DNA of 64,000 nucleotides, from assembly GCA_015680685.1 (NCBI GenBank), contig MNCI01004632.1, positions 332,435 through 396,434 on the forward strand, given 5' to 3'. The notes below the pieces were generated by a model, which worked only from the letters and a program-made list of their open reading frames with translations, had not been told where the DNA came from and did no database searches. Positions 11,198-24,199 of the stretch are shown here, one piece after another; the stretch's first letter is position 1; every line of letters starts with the position of its first letter. The position numbers were made by a program, and so were the translations under genes. This DNA comes from Gnetum montanum. Taxonomy: Eukaryota > Streptophyta > Gnetopsida > Gnetales > Gnetaceae.

Positions 11198-12598
11198 AAA
11201 TGGATGCAAAAATTTGATTTTAACAACCAGGACAATTGAATGGTAAAATACACTACTACACCTAGTACTAAGAGACGATATAGGTTATTGAACCATTTGT
11301 AATGGTACAATATGTTGCATTTAGCAACAAATGATGTAGCTGATTGAAACATTTAACAAATGACATTATTTTGTTACCAAAATTGTTCATTAAATTAAAA
11401 AAAGTTGTGTTATAAAGAAATAAATTGTGTTATCCCTAAAGAACAATCAAAATCAAGTGTAGTTTTTTTGCTTCATCTCAAGAATTTCATGACACAATTT
11501 GAAGTTTACCTTGCTAGGATATTGTTTGTTAAGTGTTGTGTTCTCTTAACATGAAATCATATACATGGTATCATTTCAAATTTATTATCAAAATTAAGCA
11601 AATAACAAAAAGGTTTTTTATAACATTGTTATGTCATGTTGGAAGTTTTAATTTGTTATTCAAATTAAAGTGACATAATTTAGAAATGAATTTTTATAAT
11701 GTTGTGTGGTAGAATCATACTTTGGTGCCGGTCTAAAGAAGTACATAGATATTTTGAAATTCATTAAGATTGTTTTACTTTTAAATGCAACATTATTCCA
11801 TTTTATGTGGTGTTAAGTGATTTATTTATTTGATTTTTTTATAAATTAAAAATTATCAATTTTTAAATAATCATACAAGTTTAATTATTGAGTTTACTTA
11901 ACAAATTGTGTTCATTGTCAAATGAAAATTATTGTGCATTTCACTAAAAAGAAAATTATAATAATTATTTTTAATGATTAATTATATTACAAGTTGTGAA
12001 AAAAAGAAACTTAGAGTTCAAGCAAGAACCACTATTGAATATGACCATGCCGCTTTGATGGAATGTAGTATTTAAGCTTTATAAATAGTGTGACCCCATC
12101 CCTCAAAACACCCCTACTATAGCTAGTATTATGGATGTCATGAATGACTTGTTGAGCTTTCAAATAGGGCAAATACCATTGTTAAGGAGTCATTAGCGGA
12201 TATTTTATTTTATAAAATGGAATGAGTGATTGTGTTGAGTACTTGAATCATTCACAGGCATTCTTTGCCCCTCCATGTTTTTAAATATTCAAATTTTTTA
12301 TCTACTTTAGATAACGTTGTTGCTTATGGTGCTTGTGTATTCATGGTTTTAACATATATAAAAATGTGAATCTCTTGTTCAAAAAGTGCCAAAAGGAGAA
12401 GGCATAAAAACTATAGTTAATACATATTTTGTAGCATGGCCAAGTAGTGGTTGCTTAATTATGTGTGACACTTAGATGAATAGGAGGGTTAGAACCATCC
12501 TAAATATTTCAATGGGCTCAAAGTATAAAACTATGTTTTTTTAAGGTTGATTACCTTGGTCATGTTAGAAGTGGTTGATTCTTTTTTGAGATCCTTAA
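11198..12598. other. AT-rich intergenic DNA
   Basis: No gene, RNA or clear repeat was recognised. The sequence is strongly AT-rich with short homopolymers and no long reading frame. Confidence 0.5.
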
Positions 12599-13487
12599 TG
12601 ATGAGTTGTCATTGGTTAGCTGCGTTGATGAGGCCTCGTTGACGAGGCCTCATCGACGCATTTTGACCTACATCGACAATGCATCGTTTACGCAGTATTT
12701 GTCTGTTGCCTATAAATATGCGCCTACTCGCCGCATTTATGGGGAGTCTAAATTTCAATTGTAGCAAAGCTCTTGCATTTTTTCCATTGCAAGTTGGAAT
12801 TTTTTTCCTAAGTGCCTACAATAGGAGTCATTGAATGTATTGATATTTATTCGAGCATTGTTGTACTCGAGCACGACAATGTGTGTAATAATAAAGACAA
12901 GCTTTTTGATAAACCTTGTAGAAGTTTGGATAGATGAGCTCTTTTATTTATGCATTAAATGTTTTAAATTATTTGTTAATTATTCTCCATTATTTCGCAA
13001 TTATTTTCTAGCAATTGAATTAATGAGGTTATTACGCTAGATAGCTTAAATACATAAGTACGACTACTTCAAGCATAACACATATTCACTTGGTAATCCT
13101 AGCAATGTTATTGCTTGGTACCCCTAGTAGCGTAACGTTTGGTCGCCCAGTAGTGGATACGTGGGTTTAGGATGTGTATGGAAAGTGGGAATGGATACTT
13201 ATGTTAGGATTAGCTTAATAATAGTTAGTTAATTAATTCAGATTAGTTAATCAAAAATTTTTTACCTACATTTCAAGCACCCAAAACATAAAACATAAAA
13301 TGCCACTGAACCATACCAATGTGCATCACAAGTGTAATTGAGAGGACAATGATGAACCTTAAGGCTAGATTCACTTCCTAAAGGGCTAGTGCACTAGAAA
13401 CGATAAAGTCCGCAGAATTCGACTGAGTCATGCGTGAATGCTTTGTGATTCGTATGGTTAGGTATAGGGATACCTCGCCGCTCATCA
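12599..13487 (+). repeat. 5' LTR
   Basis: This LTR is 889 bases with TGATGAG...CTCATCA ends. U3 carries clustered TTGACG and GAGGCCTC motifs at about 12620-12700. A TATAAATA box lies at 12711-12718, and a candidate polyadenylation signal AATAAA occurs near 12889. It aligns along its length with the 3' LTR, which is 43 bases longer. Confidence 0.9.
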
Positions 13488-13507
13488 TTGGCGTCATTGC
13501 TAGGGAC
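13488..13507 (+). other. Primer-binding site (tRNA-Asp type)
   Basis: Directly after the LTR, TTGGCGTCATTGCTAGGGAC matches the Athila-type primer site complementary to the 3' end of plant tRNA-Asp (TGGCGCCGTTGCCGGGGA) except for about four transition differences. This fixes the element's plus orientation. Confidence 0.7.
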
Positions 13508-13641
13508 TTTGTTTTTGGAATGTGTGCTATTTAGGTCTAAGTGAATATCATTAATATTGTTATACGAACCTAAAAGTCCATATCATTCCCACTATACATA
13601 AACTATAAAAGCACATTGAGAATTTTATTTTGTTTTACAAA

Positions 13642-15490
13642 ATGTCTTCTTCTCGTAAGCATGATGATACTAAACCACCGGTCCCACAGGAATGCAACGT
13701 GGTATACATTTATCCAAATGAGTTTGTACCGAATTTCACCTTCATCCTACATCAGGATGAACAAATGTGATGGCATGATATGGAGGGAAATGTTGTTTTG
13801 CCCCCCGATAGGTCTGTGCCAGGAATGCTAATTAAAGTCCTTAAGAAGTTGGGCATAATCGATCTTCACGAAGAGTACGTTGTGGATGGATATGACACTC
13901 AGAACTATCATCCCACTGAAACACAACGTAAGTAGGATAAACACCAGGAGAGACTCCATGAAGCCATAAAGGGAAAACATTACACTAACCCCTTGTTCCT
14001 ACTAGATCAAGAAGACAATGAGGACCCTCCCTTGGAAGGTTCTCAACATGAAGATTCTCCACCCTTGCTAACGATGGTGAGGGTGTGAACTTGACCCTAC
14101 GATAAACTATTCATAAATTGGATTCAAGGAAGAGTGATAGCCAAGGTAGGGACTCGGGTGAACATCGTAATAACAAGGGATCTAATGATGGAGATCATAA
14201 AAAACGTAAGAGTGATGGCAAATACTGCGGTGGTGGTGGTAGTCCACCTTCCTCTTCATCCTCTTCATCTGATTCCAAACATTCCTCTTCATCTGACGGT
14301 TCTCATAGAAGCCACTGTTGAAACAACTGTGATGAAGGTGATCGATGAAATCATAATGACTGTGAAGGCCGCCAAAATCGAAGGGGTGGCCAAACCATCA
14401 TTAGCATCATCAATGTAGCGATGATGATGAACCTTTACTAGCAACTCGAAGTATGCTTAACATTGCTGAGGCAGTAAGAATCTCAACTAGGCATATGAAG
14501 GATAGTCGGATCAAGCACCTGGATATGAACAATATTCCAAGATTTGAGGGGGGATACAACTCTGATCCCCAAAGACATCTGCAAGCTTTTCAAGATGTCC
14601 GTGCCTTACAAAACATCTAGAACGAGTGGCAAAAACTCAAGCTTTTTCCGAGGACACTCATTAAGGAAGCTGAAAGTTGGTACTGGTCCTTGAAATTAGA
14701 ATTTATCCGAAGATGCAGTACTATGTTAGAATTGTTCAATGATAAATATCAAATGTACTATAGAGTGTCTAATCTGAGAAGGCAAATCCAAGGCTGGAAA
14801 CAAGAAACACATGAACCCTTGGATGCCATCATGGGCCAATATTATTCACTCCTACATAGATGTCCTAGCCATGGTTACTCTCAAAGGGAACAACTTTGCC
14901 ACATCATAGATGGGCTCAGGGTAGAAACAAGAAGAACCCTCAGGGTGTATGCCCAAGGGAGGTTGTTTGAAATGAGAGCTCATTAGATACAAAGGCTAAT
15001 TGAGTAGGTAGCAAAAGAAGAAGGTGAGCTATGAAAAAGGGAGAGTGTTGAAGAGTATAATAGGGATCCATCCATCAGAAAACAAGAGGTTCAATTTTGT
15101 GACAAGGAGGATTCACCACTTGATGAAGTGGTGAACAGAAAATTGCTGATCAAAAAATTTGTTTCTAACATTTTAGCCAAGGTTGACAAGTTATGGGACT
15201 CTTTGGATGAAAATTTTCAAGCTACTTTGAAAATTTTTGAAGAATCCAAAGAGCAAAATAGTGATCTTAATCGTAGATGGCGAAAAGAAGTTGAACATGC
15301 CTACCAAAGAGGTAAGGGCAAAGATACTACAGTAGAAGAAGTTCTAGAGTTTGACTCTGATGATGAAACCGAATGTGACATTTGTCACTATGAACATCCA
15401 AAGGGATATTGCCTTATGATGTCACACTTACAAGAGTCTAGAGTGTATGCATTGAACCCCCACCTAGCATGTAGGCAAGCTTCAAGATGA
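13642..15490 (+). pseudogene. gag: Gag polyprotein, decayed
   Basis: Gag builds the cytoplasmic particle that packages element RNA. The likely start is the ATG at 13642 (MSSSRKHDDTKPP), about 150 bases past the primer site. A low-complexity Ser/His/Asp-rich stretch follows at about 14118-14320. A retrotransposon Gag domain lies at about 14500-15000, with its typical FPRTL...W core and a RRQIQGWKQ...LLHRCPSHGYS segment. A zinc knuckle of the CX2CX3HX4C form (CDICHYEHPKGYC, 15374-15412) follows. Several in-frame stops and frame changes (for example near 13770, 13933, 14618 and 14984) split it. The same protein is seen in another decayed copy at 55030-57472. Confidence 0.8.
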
Positions 15491-16189
15491 CTGCCTTATC
15501 CTCAAGGCAGTCCAAGATAGTTCCACCAACAACAACAAGCTTACTACCCAAGTGGAACTCCTCCACAATCTTATGAATAGTACCAATACTGGTACCAACC
15601 ACAATCGTGGGGAATGCCATTGCCAAAGTAGCAGTACCCTTATAGGTAACTAGATCCATAGGGATACTATGTTCAACAACCCATTTCCCCTAGAAGTTTA
15701 GCAAGTCATGCATCATTTCAGCATCACTATTACCCTTCAGAGTACCAACGAACACATTCACCATCTACTTGAGGGGAAAACCCATATTAGTATCCTTATC
15801 ATCCTCCACATCCCTCTACACCTACACCTCCACCCTCAACTTAGCTACCTCTTACTCCATCCATGTAGGGTGAAATTCTTTCATAGCCACAACAATGAAA
15901 TGCTACAAGGGCTGTACACTCACAACCAATTTTTCAACCAAGTGGTCCAGATAATCGATCAAGGAAATGACCTTTGTTTCGACCTAGGAATCCTCTCCAG
16001 CCCTCACAATCTACTCTAGCTGATCGCCTTGCCTTTTTAGTACCCTCATCCTTTGCATCAAATACCTTCAAGCATCCTTCAAATTAAGTGCTGTCTAGGA
16101 TGTGCATTATGATGCTAACTTATGCTATTTTTGACTAGATCAAGGTTGGCAACCTTCTTACAAAAATATTTGATCCAAGAAGTCCACTC

Positions 16190-16480
16190 ATCTTTCTATA
16201 GATTGTTGGACAAGAGCCATGCAAGGCTCTTCTTGACTTTGGTTCCAGAGTTAACCTCATCTCCCATGATATGTATAAAGCCTAGAACCTACCACCTCTT
16301 ACGAAGAGCAACATCCATTTAGAATTAGTAGATCAGTTGATTATGGTCCCTTTGGGATTAGTAGAGGACATTGTGACCACAGTTTGTGGGTGGTCCTATC
16401 CTGTTGATTTTTTAGTAATTAAGGTGGACAACTGGAAAAGTAGCTTTCCCCATCATCATGGGAATGGTTTGGTTAAGCGC
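16190..16480 (+). pseudogene. Aspartic protease domain of the gypsy element, decayed
   Basis: One frame gives a retropepsin-like fragment: the active-site triad is represented by LLDFGSRVNLIS (Asp codon at 16234-16236), followed by the plant gypsy block in which a VEDIV segment precedes a beta strand ending PVDFLVI. Flanking sequence is broken by stops. The homologous fragment at 57150-57475 is better preserved. In a living element this enzyme would cut the Gag-Pol precursor. Confidence 0.65.
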
Positions 16481-16929
16481 AGTCAATGCACAAATGGGTA
16501 GAAGAAATCTATCTCTCGAAATATCTAAAGAGAATGAATTAGGAAAAATTGAGAAGAAGCGTATTCCATGCATCACATATAGTGAAAATAGGTGCAATTG
16601 CATGCAAAAGATTTGATCCATCAAAAGAACATACATTAAGGCATGCAATCAATGTGGGCAAGAAGTTAATATTCAACAGTGTCTATACGCATCAGTCACA
16701 AAGTAGGAGGGCACCCAGTGGCTGATAGTTGATTTAGATAGCAACACAATATGCATGGAACCAACTGAGAGTTTAACTTATGCATATGTAGAAGGCATGG
16801 ACAAAATCGAATAAGTGCATTCCCAACTCTCTAATGAAGATGATGATAACTGTTGGGGAGAGTTGCAGATCCCTAATTAGTTCAAGCAGGAATCCAAATT
16901 GTGCTAGAAGACCAAGCCAAAACAACATT

Positions 16930-17892
16930 CACAAGTCCCTGAGAGACTTTTGCATATTGTAGGATGCCATTTGGCCTATGCAATGCCCCTGCAACATTTC
17001 AACGCTTGGTCCTTAGTATCTTTCAACAACAAATTGGTAGAGTTGTTGAAGTTTTCATGGATGACTTCTCCACCTATGGAGCTACCTTTGAGTAAGCCTT
17101 GGACCGACTTGAGCAAGTACTAAAAAGATGTGTTGAGACAAATCTACAGCTCAATTGGTAAAAAAGCCATCTCATGATCTAAGAAGGCATTGTGTTAGGA
17201 CACCGAATTTTGTAGAAAGGGATTGAGGTAGACCTAGAAAAGATAAGGGTCATCCAAGGAATAGCATGCCAACTAGAGATTGTTAAAGATGTTCGATCAT
17301 CCCTTGGACACACTAGTTACTACTGACACTTTATTGAGAATTTCTCTAGGATTGCTAAATCGTTAGTAGAACTTACCAAGAAAGATGCACCTTTAATATA
17401 GACCAAGGAATGTGAAAATGCATTCCAACAATTAAAAGAGAAACTCGTAGAAACACCAATCCTACGAGTACCTGATTGGTCCAAACCATTCCATATCATG
17501 ATAGACACATTTAACTATGCTTTGGGAGCCGTGCTCATGCAGATGGATGATAAGAAACGTCCATATTATATCCACTACATGAGTCGAAGAATTATGGGGA
17601 CACAGTTAAATTACATGACAATGGAAAAAGAATTAATGGCAGTGGTGTATGTGCTAGAAAAGTTTAGACATTATGTGCTAGGTTATAAAGTATTTTACAT
17701 ATGGACCACGGTGCAATTTGCTTCATTATGAATAAGCCAACGATGAGCCCTTGTGTTATATGGTGGCTTGAGATCTTGCAGGAATTTGATATTACTATGG
17801 TATATCAAAAAGGGATTGAGAATGTGGTTGCTGACCATATTTCTCTCTTAAGATGGGATAACAAAGAGGAGGAGAGCCTTCTCTTTGATTAA
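16930..17892 (+). pseudogene. pol: Reverse transcriptase (C-terminal part) and RNase H, decayed
   Basis: The RT palm is recognised from MPFGLCNAPATFQR and the active-site box FMDDF (17054-17068, in place of YMDD or YVDDF). The connection block LGHTSYY*HFIENFS follows. RNase H follows from about 17490: DTFNYALGAVLMQ, then a MEKELMAVVY segment and a YVLGYKVF strand, ending in ENVVADHISLL. The N-terminal fingers of RT are missing or unrecognisable, and stops plus a frameshift near 17720 interrupt the frame. The domain order RT-RH-IN is that of Ty3/gypsy. Confidence 0.85.
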
Positions 17893-17959
17893 TTTCCAGA
17901 CGAACTCCTCTTTACTGGAGCAATAAATGAATAAATGTCTAAAAAAGTAGTATGGTATA

Positions 17960-19150
17960 GTGGCATCCTCACATATCTTCTCACTCAAGAGATGCCACAA
18001 GACTTGGAGTTTAGGAAAAAACAACAATTTCTTCATCAGGTCAAATACTTCATGGAAATTAATGGACAAGGTGTGCATCGATGGCATGATTCGTTGGTGT
18101 GTCCTTGACGAAGATCAATTACATGCTTTCCAGGATGCTCATGAAGGACCTTGTGGAAGCCACTATGCAAGGAGATGCATGACTATAAAAATCCTAATGG
18201 TAGGGTACTATTGGCCCACAATCTTTAGGAATGTCCACTAGTTTGCCAAGTCTTGTGAACGTTGTAAATGTGATAGGGTGATGACTGCTCAATTGGAAGG
18301 TCCTCAACAATGGATTCAACCACTAGAACCTTTCAACATCTGGGGCATTGACTTCATGGGTTCCATCACACACATGTTTAACGAGAAAGTGTTTATTATA
18401 GTAGCAGTTGACTATTGCACAAAATGGGCTGAAACAGCAATTGTTATAGATTACACATCATCCACTGCCGCTAGATTTATCCAACAACATATTGTCAATA
18501 GGTTTGGAATGCTGCGTTTACTAATTTCTGATAATGGGACTCATTTCACAGGTGCCACATTTAGAAAATTAATACAATGCTTGGAGGTAGAACATAAATT
18601 AACAACACCTTACCACCTCTAAAATAATGGTCAAGTAGAGGTAATGAACTGGGAGATTACTAAAATATTAACATGAACCATTAGCAAATATAGAAAGGAT
18701 TGGACCACAAAACTTAATGATGCTCTCTGGGCTTATCGGTCAACTTGGAAACTTCCTATTGGATATTCTCCTTATGAGTTAGTGTACAAAAAACTTCCAA
18801 CACTCCCAATTCAATCTGAGCTTTGTACACTCTCAATGGCTTGTGATCTAAACCTTGACCTAAGTTTAGCACAAAAGGAGAGATTGATCAATTTGAACGT
18901 GCTAGACGAAAATCACTTAGTGGCCTCATCTTTGAATGAGGTGAACAAAGAATTTAGTAAGCAACACCATGACCTTAGAATTAGAAAAGTAAGGTTTCAA
19001 CTAGGAGATAAGGTCCTTTATTGGAACCCTACACATGTACCTCAAAAGACAAAATCTCAAACATTGTGGGAGGGACCTTATATAATTAATCAAACTTTTC
19101 TCTCTAGGGCTATGATAATATACAAACCTGATAGCCCAAATAAAAAGTAG
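17960..19150 (+). pseudogene. pol: Integrase, decayed
   Basis: The N-terminal HHCC zinc-binding region is at about 18120-18270 (HAFQDAHEGPCG, then CERC). The catalytic core has WGIDFMG with the first Asp, SDNGTHFTG with the second, and NGQVEV with the Glu at about 18633, so the DDE triad is still readable. A C-terminal GPY/F-like module (LWEGPYII) lies near 19070. Stops at about 18240, 18621 and 18676 break it. In a live element it inserts the cDNA into chromosomes. A sister copy on the other strand is at 60346-61454. Confidence 0.88.
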
Positions 19151-19334
19151 TTAGTCAATATCCAACAAGTCAAGCTTTTCTTGGAACCAAGATTAGCTAG
19201 TGTAAATACCGCCTCACCTGATGGACACCCACATTCTATTTTTTGGATCTCCTCCTTCCAACTCAATTGTGGGGGAGATGGCCATCTATGCTAACCATTA
19301 CCATGGCCTCTCAGTTTTTCTACCCTTTTTTTTT

Positions 19335-19416
19335 NNNNNNNNNNNNNNNNNNNNNNNNNNNNNNNNNNNNNNNNNNNNNNNNNNNNNNNNNNNNNNNNNN
19401 NNNNNNNNNNNNNNNN
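19335..19416. other. Assembly gap (82 Ns)
   Basis: A run of N follows a poly-T stretch inside the spacer after integrase. The sister element has A/T homopolymers at the matching place (about 60150-60200), so a homopolymer probably stopped the assembly. Confidence 0.95.
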
Positions 19417-21204
19417 CTAATGATGGTTTGTGCTTAATGTGTGATTGTTGGTGTCTGGTTTCTATTTTTGAATTCTGATGTTTGATGGCTCTGACATGGT
19501 TTATTTTTCATGGGATAGGCGGTGAGTCCACGTCATCCACCCATCCAAAGAACTCTATGGTTTTCCTTATTCTAGGAATTTGAGGTTGCTTTTTCCTTAA
19601 AGAAACTTTTAATCAATCGATGACCTTGGTAGTTCTAGAATTGGGAAGGATCCAAAGGTTTGTAAAGGGTGTGACTTCAACGAGACTCAATAGTCTTTGT
19701 ACTCTTCTTCTTGCTTAAGTGCTTGAGTGTTTTTCGTGGACTTCTTACTATTTTGTACCACCTAATGATAGGAAGCCAAATAATGTCATTGCATGGTGTG
19801 GTTTCCATCATTCAAAAAAAAAAAATGTTGAAAATTCAAAGCACACCTCTTGGACAAATAAAAGGGCTATAAGCATTGGTTATGGGACTTGAAAGACATA
19901 CACCTATGCCTAAAGGTCCCCTCTAACTAAGGCCCTCTCTCTTTCACTTCCTACCTCTCTCTCCTCTTGTGCAACAATAGTTGTCTTGTGGGGGCACTCT
20001 TATGTCTTAAGTGGGTGGATTAGTCTTAGAGTGGCGATGTGAAGTCACTGAAAGCAAATGGTTTTGGTCTAGACTAAGGATGGAACTTCTTGGGTCATTT
20101 TAACCACAAATCCATAAGGAAATTCTCATGACCTCAATTTGGAACTTCATTCCACCTTCTCTATCATCCATCCATGCTGCCATAACTCACCTCATTGCCA
20201 AGTTCTATGTTATGCTCTATGTCTTAGTCTAACGTATTAGGTTTCTTGAGTGGATTCTTTTGGGTTGGCCCTTAACTTGTCATGATTATTAAATTGACTA
20301 TGGGGCCCATGGACTCCTTAGTTGAGGTTATGGAAGGGCAAAAAGGGCATGAGCCTGCTATGGGGAGGACCCACTTGCATAGCTTTTGGCTTGATTAGTT
20401 AAGGTTCCTTACCTTTGACATCATTACAATCTTATATTTTGTATTTTCCATTGTGTAAACCACTCAGTACTCCTTAATCTTTCATTGCATTCATCCATTA
20501 AATCAAATTTTCTCCATTTTTTCTAGTTTATGAACTTCAATGCTCTCTTCTCATGATTTCATGTTATTCTTGGTCTTCTAAGCTTTCATTTGACCCCAAT
20601 TTCATCAAAAAATTCCTTATATTTTAAAACTTTGACCAAAGTCAACAAAAGTCAATGGTGGTCAATAGCTATGTTGTCGAGGCCTCATTGACGTAGCCGA
20701 CCTTGTTGACGACGACGCCTCGTTGACGCAATACAAAAATACTATATATACCACCAGACACTTTGGAACTTTTTGTCATTTGCCCATAACACATGGGGAA
20801 CTTTTGCAATTTTTCTGAGCCCAAAATCTTCCAAAGCCCTTAACTTTTAAACCGTTGTCCAAATCATTCCATTTTTTGATCCTGCACTTATCGGAGGTAA
20901 GATCTTTATCGTGGGGGCTAGAAACCTTAAGGTTTTCGATGCAATTTTTGAACATTTTTTCTAACTCCCCTAAGGGTTAGTAACTTTAATTATACATAAG
21001 CATAAACCTTTTCCAAGATTAACCCTTCCAACAACCTCTGGGATGATTTATCAATGATAAGGCGTAAATAGAAATCACAATAAGTTAATTAAATCAACCA
21101 TAATCACAATTTAGCCAAGTGTAACTACCCTCAAGTGTTAAGGTATCCCAACTATTTTAAGGTTACACAATGATTACTAATCCATGGTTCTATTGTGATT
21201 ACAA
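19417..21204 (+). other. Spacer between pol and the extra ORF, with a second TTGACG cluster
   Basis: The part up to about 20440 matches the minus-strand sister element. Beyond that it diverges and carries GAGGCCTC/TTGACG motifs at about 20670-20735, followed by TATATATA at 20743-20750, an arrangement like that of the LTR U3. No reading frame was recognised. Confidence 0.5.
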
Positions 21205-22194
21205 ATGGCACTCAAACAAAAGCACCCATAGGAAGAAGAACCCTCACAACCATGAGAGAAATGACCTAAAGTTGGAAGGGGCCAGCATGAACAAGGCCAA
21301 GAACAACAAGAGGTGACCCGTGCAATGGAACCTCTTCAAGATGAACCCAAAGTGGAATTTGTTCGACAGATTCCAGAAGAAGAAGTGCCTACTAAACAAT
21401 CTTAATGAGGGGAAGTGCATGGCCCTATGCCTAGGCTTAAGGTTGCTTTGACTTAAGCTTGCCTAGACATCATCAAGTCCCGAGAGCTCCAAAGATCAGT
21501 TCTTTAAGAAATAAACTTCAGGCCATTTTTGGAGAAAGATCTAGAAGATGTCAGAACACAATTGCAAACCTCTCCCATGTGGCTAATCATCATGACTAGT
21601 GGGGAGTCATACATGGGAGAGACCTACCTCTTCTGGGACAGCCAAAGGCCAGGGTCCATTGTGAAGATTAAGGATGTTCAAGTGTCCTGTTCGATAGAGG
21701 CCATTGCACAGGCACTGGGGTTGCTTGGCATTGAAACATAATTGGCAGAAATATCAACAAAAGGTGACCATGAGGCAAAAAGGAAGTGGACCCAATGATG
21801 TTATGGGATGGACCGTAAGGAGTATGACATACTCACACTGGTGGAGCGAATTTATTTCAAGATTATGGCCTATGACCTCAATCCAACAGTGAGGCCAAGT
21901 AAGGTGATTGTTTTCTCCGCTTATGCATGCGTCGCTATAAGTGGGAAATTTTCCGTTAACCTTCCACAACTAATTTATTTGGAGATTAAGAAGCATTTCA
22001 ATGAGAGTGAACGTAGAAGGAGGACCTTGCCCTTTCCATGCTTGATAAGAAAACTTTGTAAGAGGGTAGGTGTTGTTTGCTATTCTAATGACACTCTTAG
22101 GCATACTCCCTTGGCCTCATGGGCAGAAATTATGAAGGAAAAAATGCCAGCAGCCATCCAAGAAGAGGAGCTGCCACCACCACCACCCACTTAG
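21205..22194 (+). pseudogene. Extra ORF after pol, resembles the plant transposon-protein domain
   Basis: An ATG at 21205 (MALKQKHP) opens a charged, Gln/Glu-rich N-terminus broken by stops. It then runs into a globular part at 21529-22194 in two frames. The second frame has the pattern LNPTVRPSKVIVFSAYACVA, then VNLPQLIYLEI, then LPFPCLIRKLCKRVGV. That layout recalls the putative plant transposon protein domain (Transposase_32-like) carried by Athila relatives; this is from memory of the family's shape, not a search. It ends in a proline run. Function is unknown. The sister element at 57473-62288 lacks this module. Confidence 0.5.
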
Positions 22195-22301
22195 GAGAAA
22201 ACACTAGAGGCCTGCGTAGTCCTTGAGCATTTCGACAAGTCCAAGAGTAGCTCTTGAGCGAATAAGAGCAGTAGGCAGGAACGAGTGGGGCAGATCCATC
22301 T

Positions 22302-23920
22302 ATGTACCGGCCAACAATGAGTCACCTTAATGAGGTGGCTCGAACAATTAGCCAAATGGAGAGGGGTGGTTTCATTTTCTTTGCCCAAAGAATGCAACTA
22401 CCTTCAAGGTTAGATCTCAACACTCGGGAGGTGATGGTATCAATAGCGACATATTATTTATTCCCAGAAATATCTGGGAATGTCAGCACTTTCTCGGTGA
22501 GGAGGAAGTTGAAGAGGTAATTATCTTAGTGATGTAGCATTAAGGGTAGGAAATAGTGACAGAAGTGGTAGCTGACCATGTAGTTGAAGCACTAAATGCA
22601 TTGGCAACATCTGTACCATACGTATCTACACTTCAAGATGTGTAGACATCCACAGGCATAGTCAGTAGAAAAATGAACGTAGCTTAGCACGAACAACTGT
22701 CGGAATGACTGGTGGGAACCAGGCAACCGACTCCATATATCTTTGATCTTCCAGAGAACATCACTACAATCTAGTTGGAGCTACTAACTGCAAGGGGCAA
22801 ATGCATCAATTTGGAAGGGCAATTAGAAACGACCCAAAAGAGAAATTAGTGCTTGGCCGTAGAGGTTGCTAAACTTCATGCCCGACTTACAGAGCAAACA
22901 ATCCTCAGCTTGGAAATGACAAGAGATGAAGCTATCAAACAACTTCAAGAACAACTTCAAAAGGTTGAGGAGGAAACAACAATGGCCATCTTCAAATAGT
23001 CCATGGAAGAAGCTAAAACATAGTCAATTAAAAAGGAATTAAATCAGATGCACTAAGAAAATGAGACACTGATCGCACAAAATCATCACATGCGAAATGT
23101 TGATGCTCAAAGAGATCAAATGCAGGAATTCATTGATCAAAAATAGGAGCAACTTGCTAGAGTCAACACTGAATTGAGAAAACTGGTTGTAGAGAATCAA
23201 AATCTATCAATGGAGGGGGTGCGCGCCTTGCGACAAAAGTTTACCATTGAAATTGCCACTTGGAAGAGAAGCCCTCTAGCAACTCCAGCAAGAAAGAGAG
23301 ATGTGGCATCCCATCCTTGATGGGATTAATGCCTACAACAAAGCAGAGATGCACTTGAAGGAGTTGCAGATCGAAGAAATGATAGAATATATGGAGTTGG
23401 CCAATCTTCGTTATGCAAACCTGGAAATGCTGACAATTGGATGACTACAATTAGAGTTGGAGAAGTAGGTGGCTAGCTCATATTTGCTATATGACGCCAA
23501 GTTCAAACACCACAAAGATACCAAAAAAAAGCTTGAGATTGCTAATGCTGAACTCAAAATCCTTAAAGGGAAATTTACAAACCAATGATCCATCATCAAG
23601 GACCTAGCCAGACAGATGAAGGACTACTAGGAGCTGAAGAACATAGTGTGAGTGTTCAACATTGAACACAAATAGTTTGCTGCTTGGTTTGTCATCATCA
23701 AGGAGTTGTTTCTAGTGATCTTGTATCCTTGGATGTGCCCGTTCCAACCCACATTGGGAAAGCTGTGTGGATGGTGCATGATCCTAGAAGTAAGAAGGAG
23801 AAAATGAAAGTACTACTAGATGCTTTTCGGCACCCATGTGAAGTTGCAGTGGTAATAGGACAACCTCAACCTCAACCATCGCCAATGCATGAAGCTGTTG
23901 AAGGTTCCTTAGAGTCTTAG
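22302..23920 (+). pseudogene. Coiled-coil part of the extra ORF, decayed
   Basis: Consecutive short frames encode long Glu/Gln/Lys/Leu-rich helices, for example EAIKQLQEQLQKVEEET near 22930-22980 and a DQMQEFIDQK segment near 23120. Stops recur every 20-80 codons. The last open part (23684-23920) ends in a Gln/Pro-rich tail. The stretch is most simply the C-terminal coiled-coil half of the ORF beginning at 21205. No transmembrane segment typical of an envelope protein was seen. Confidence 0.45.
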
Positions 23921-24186
23921 GAACTACCATCGCCTGGGACCATTTGATCTTCTCCAACAAGCTTCACATCATCAAGGAATGTGTTGTCCAAATTTTTTTG
24001 AAGAGTTGTGTCATGGTGTTCAATTTTGTATCTTGAACACCACCATTTTTGTAATATGTTGATTTGTACACTTGGGCACTCCATTTTTTGTCAAGTCAGT
24101 CAAGTTTGTTTTGTTGAAAGAAAAGTCAATTAATAATCCCATACCTTCCTAATTTTGTAAAAGAACTCGAGGATGAGTTTTCATTC

Positions 24187-24199
24187 AGTTGTGGGGGTA
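24187..24199 (+). other. Polypurine tract
   Basis: The GTGGGGGTA segment immediately precedes TGATGAG of the 3' LTR. The same segment stands, in reverse, next to the LTR end at 58300, confirming its role as the plus-strand primer. Confidence 0.75.

Noticed and set aside
21205-23920. Retroviral-type envelope gene after integrase
   Set aside because: Its position fits the env-like slot of Athila, but there is no signal peptide, no membrane anchor and no cleavage site; the coiled coils and the transposon-protein-like block fit better.
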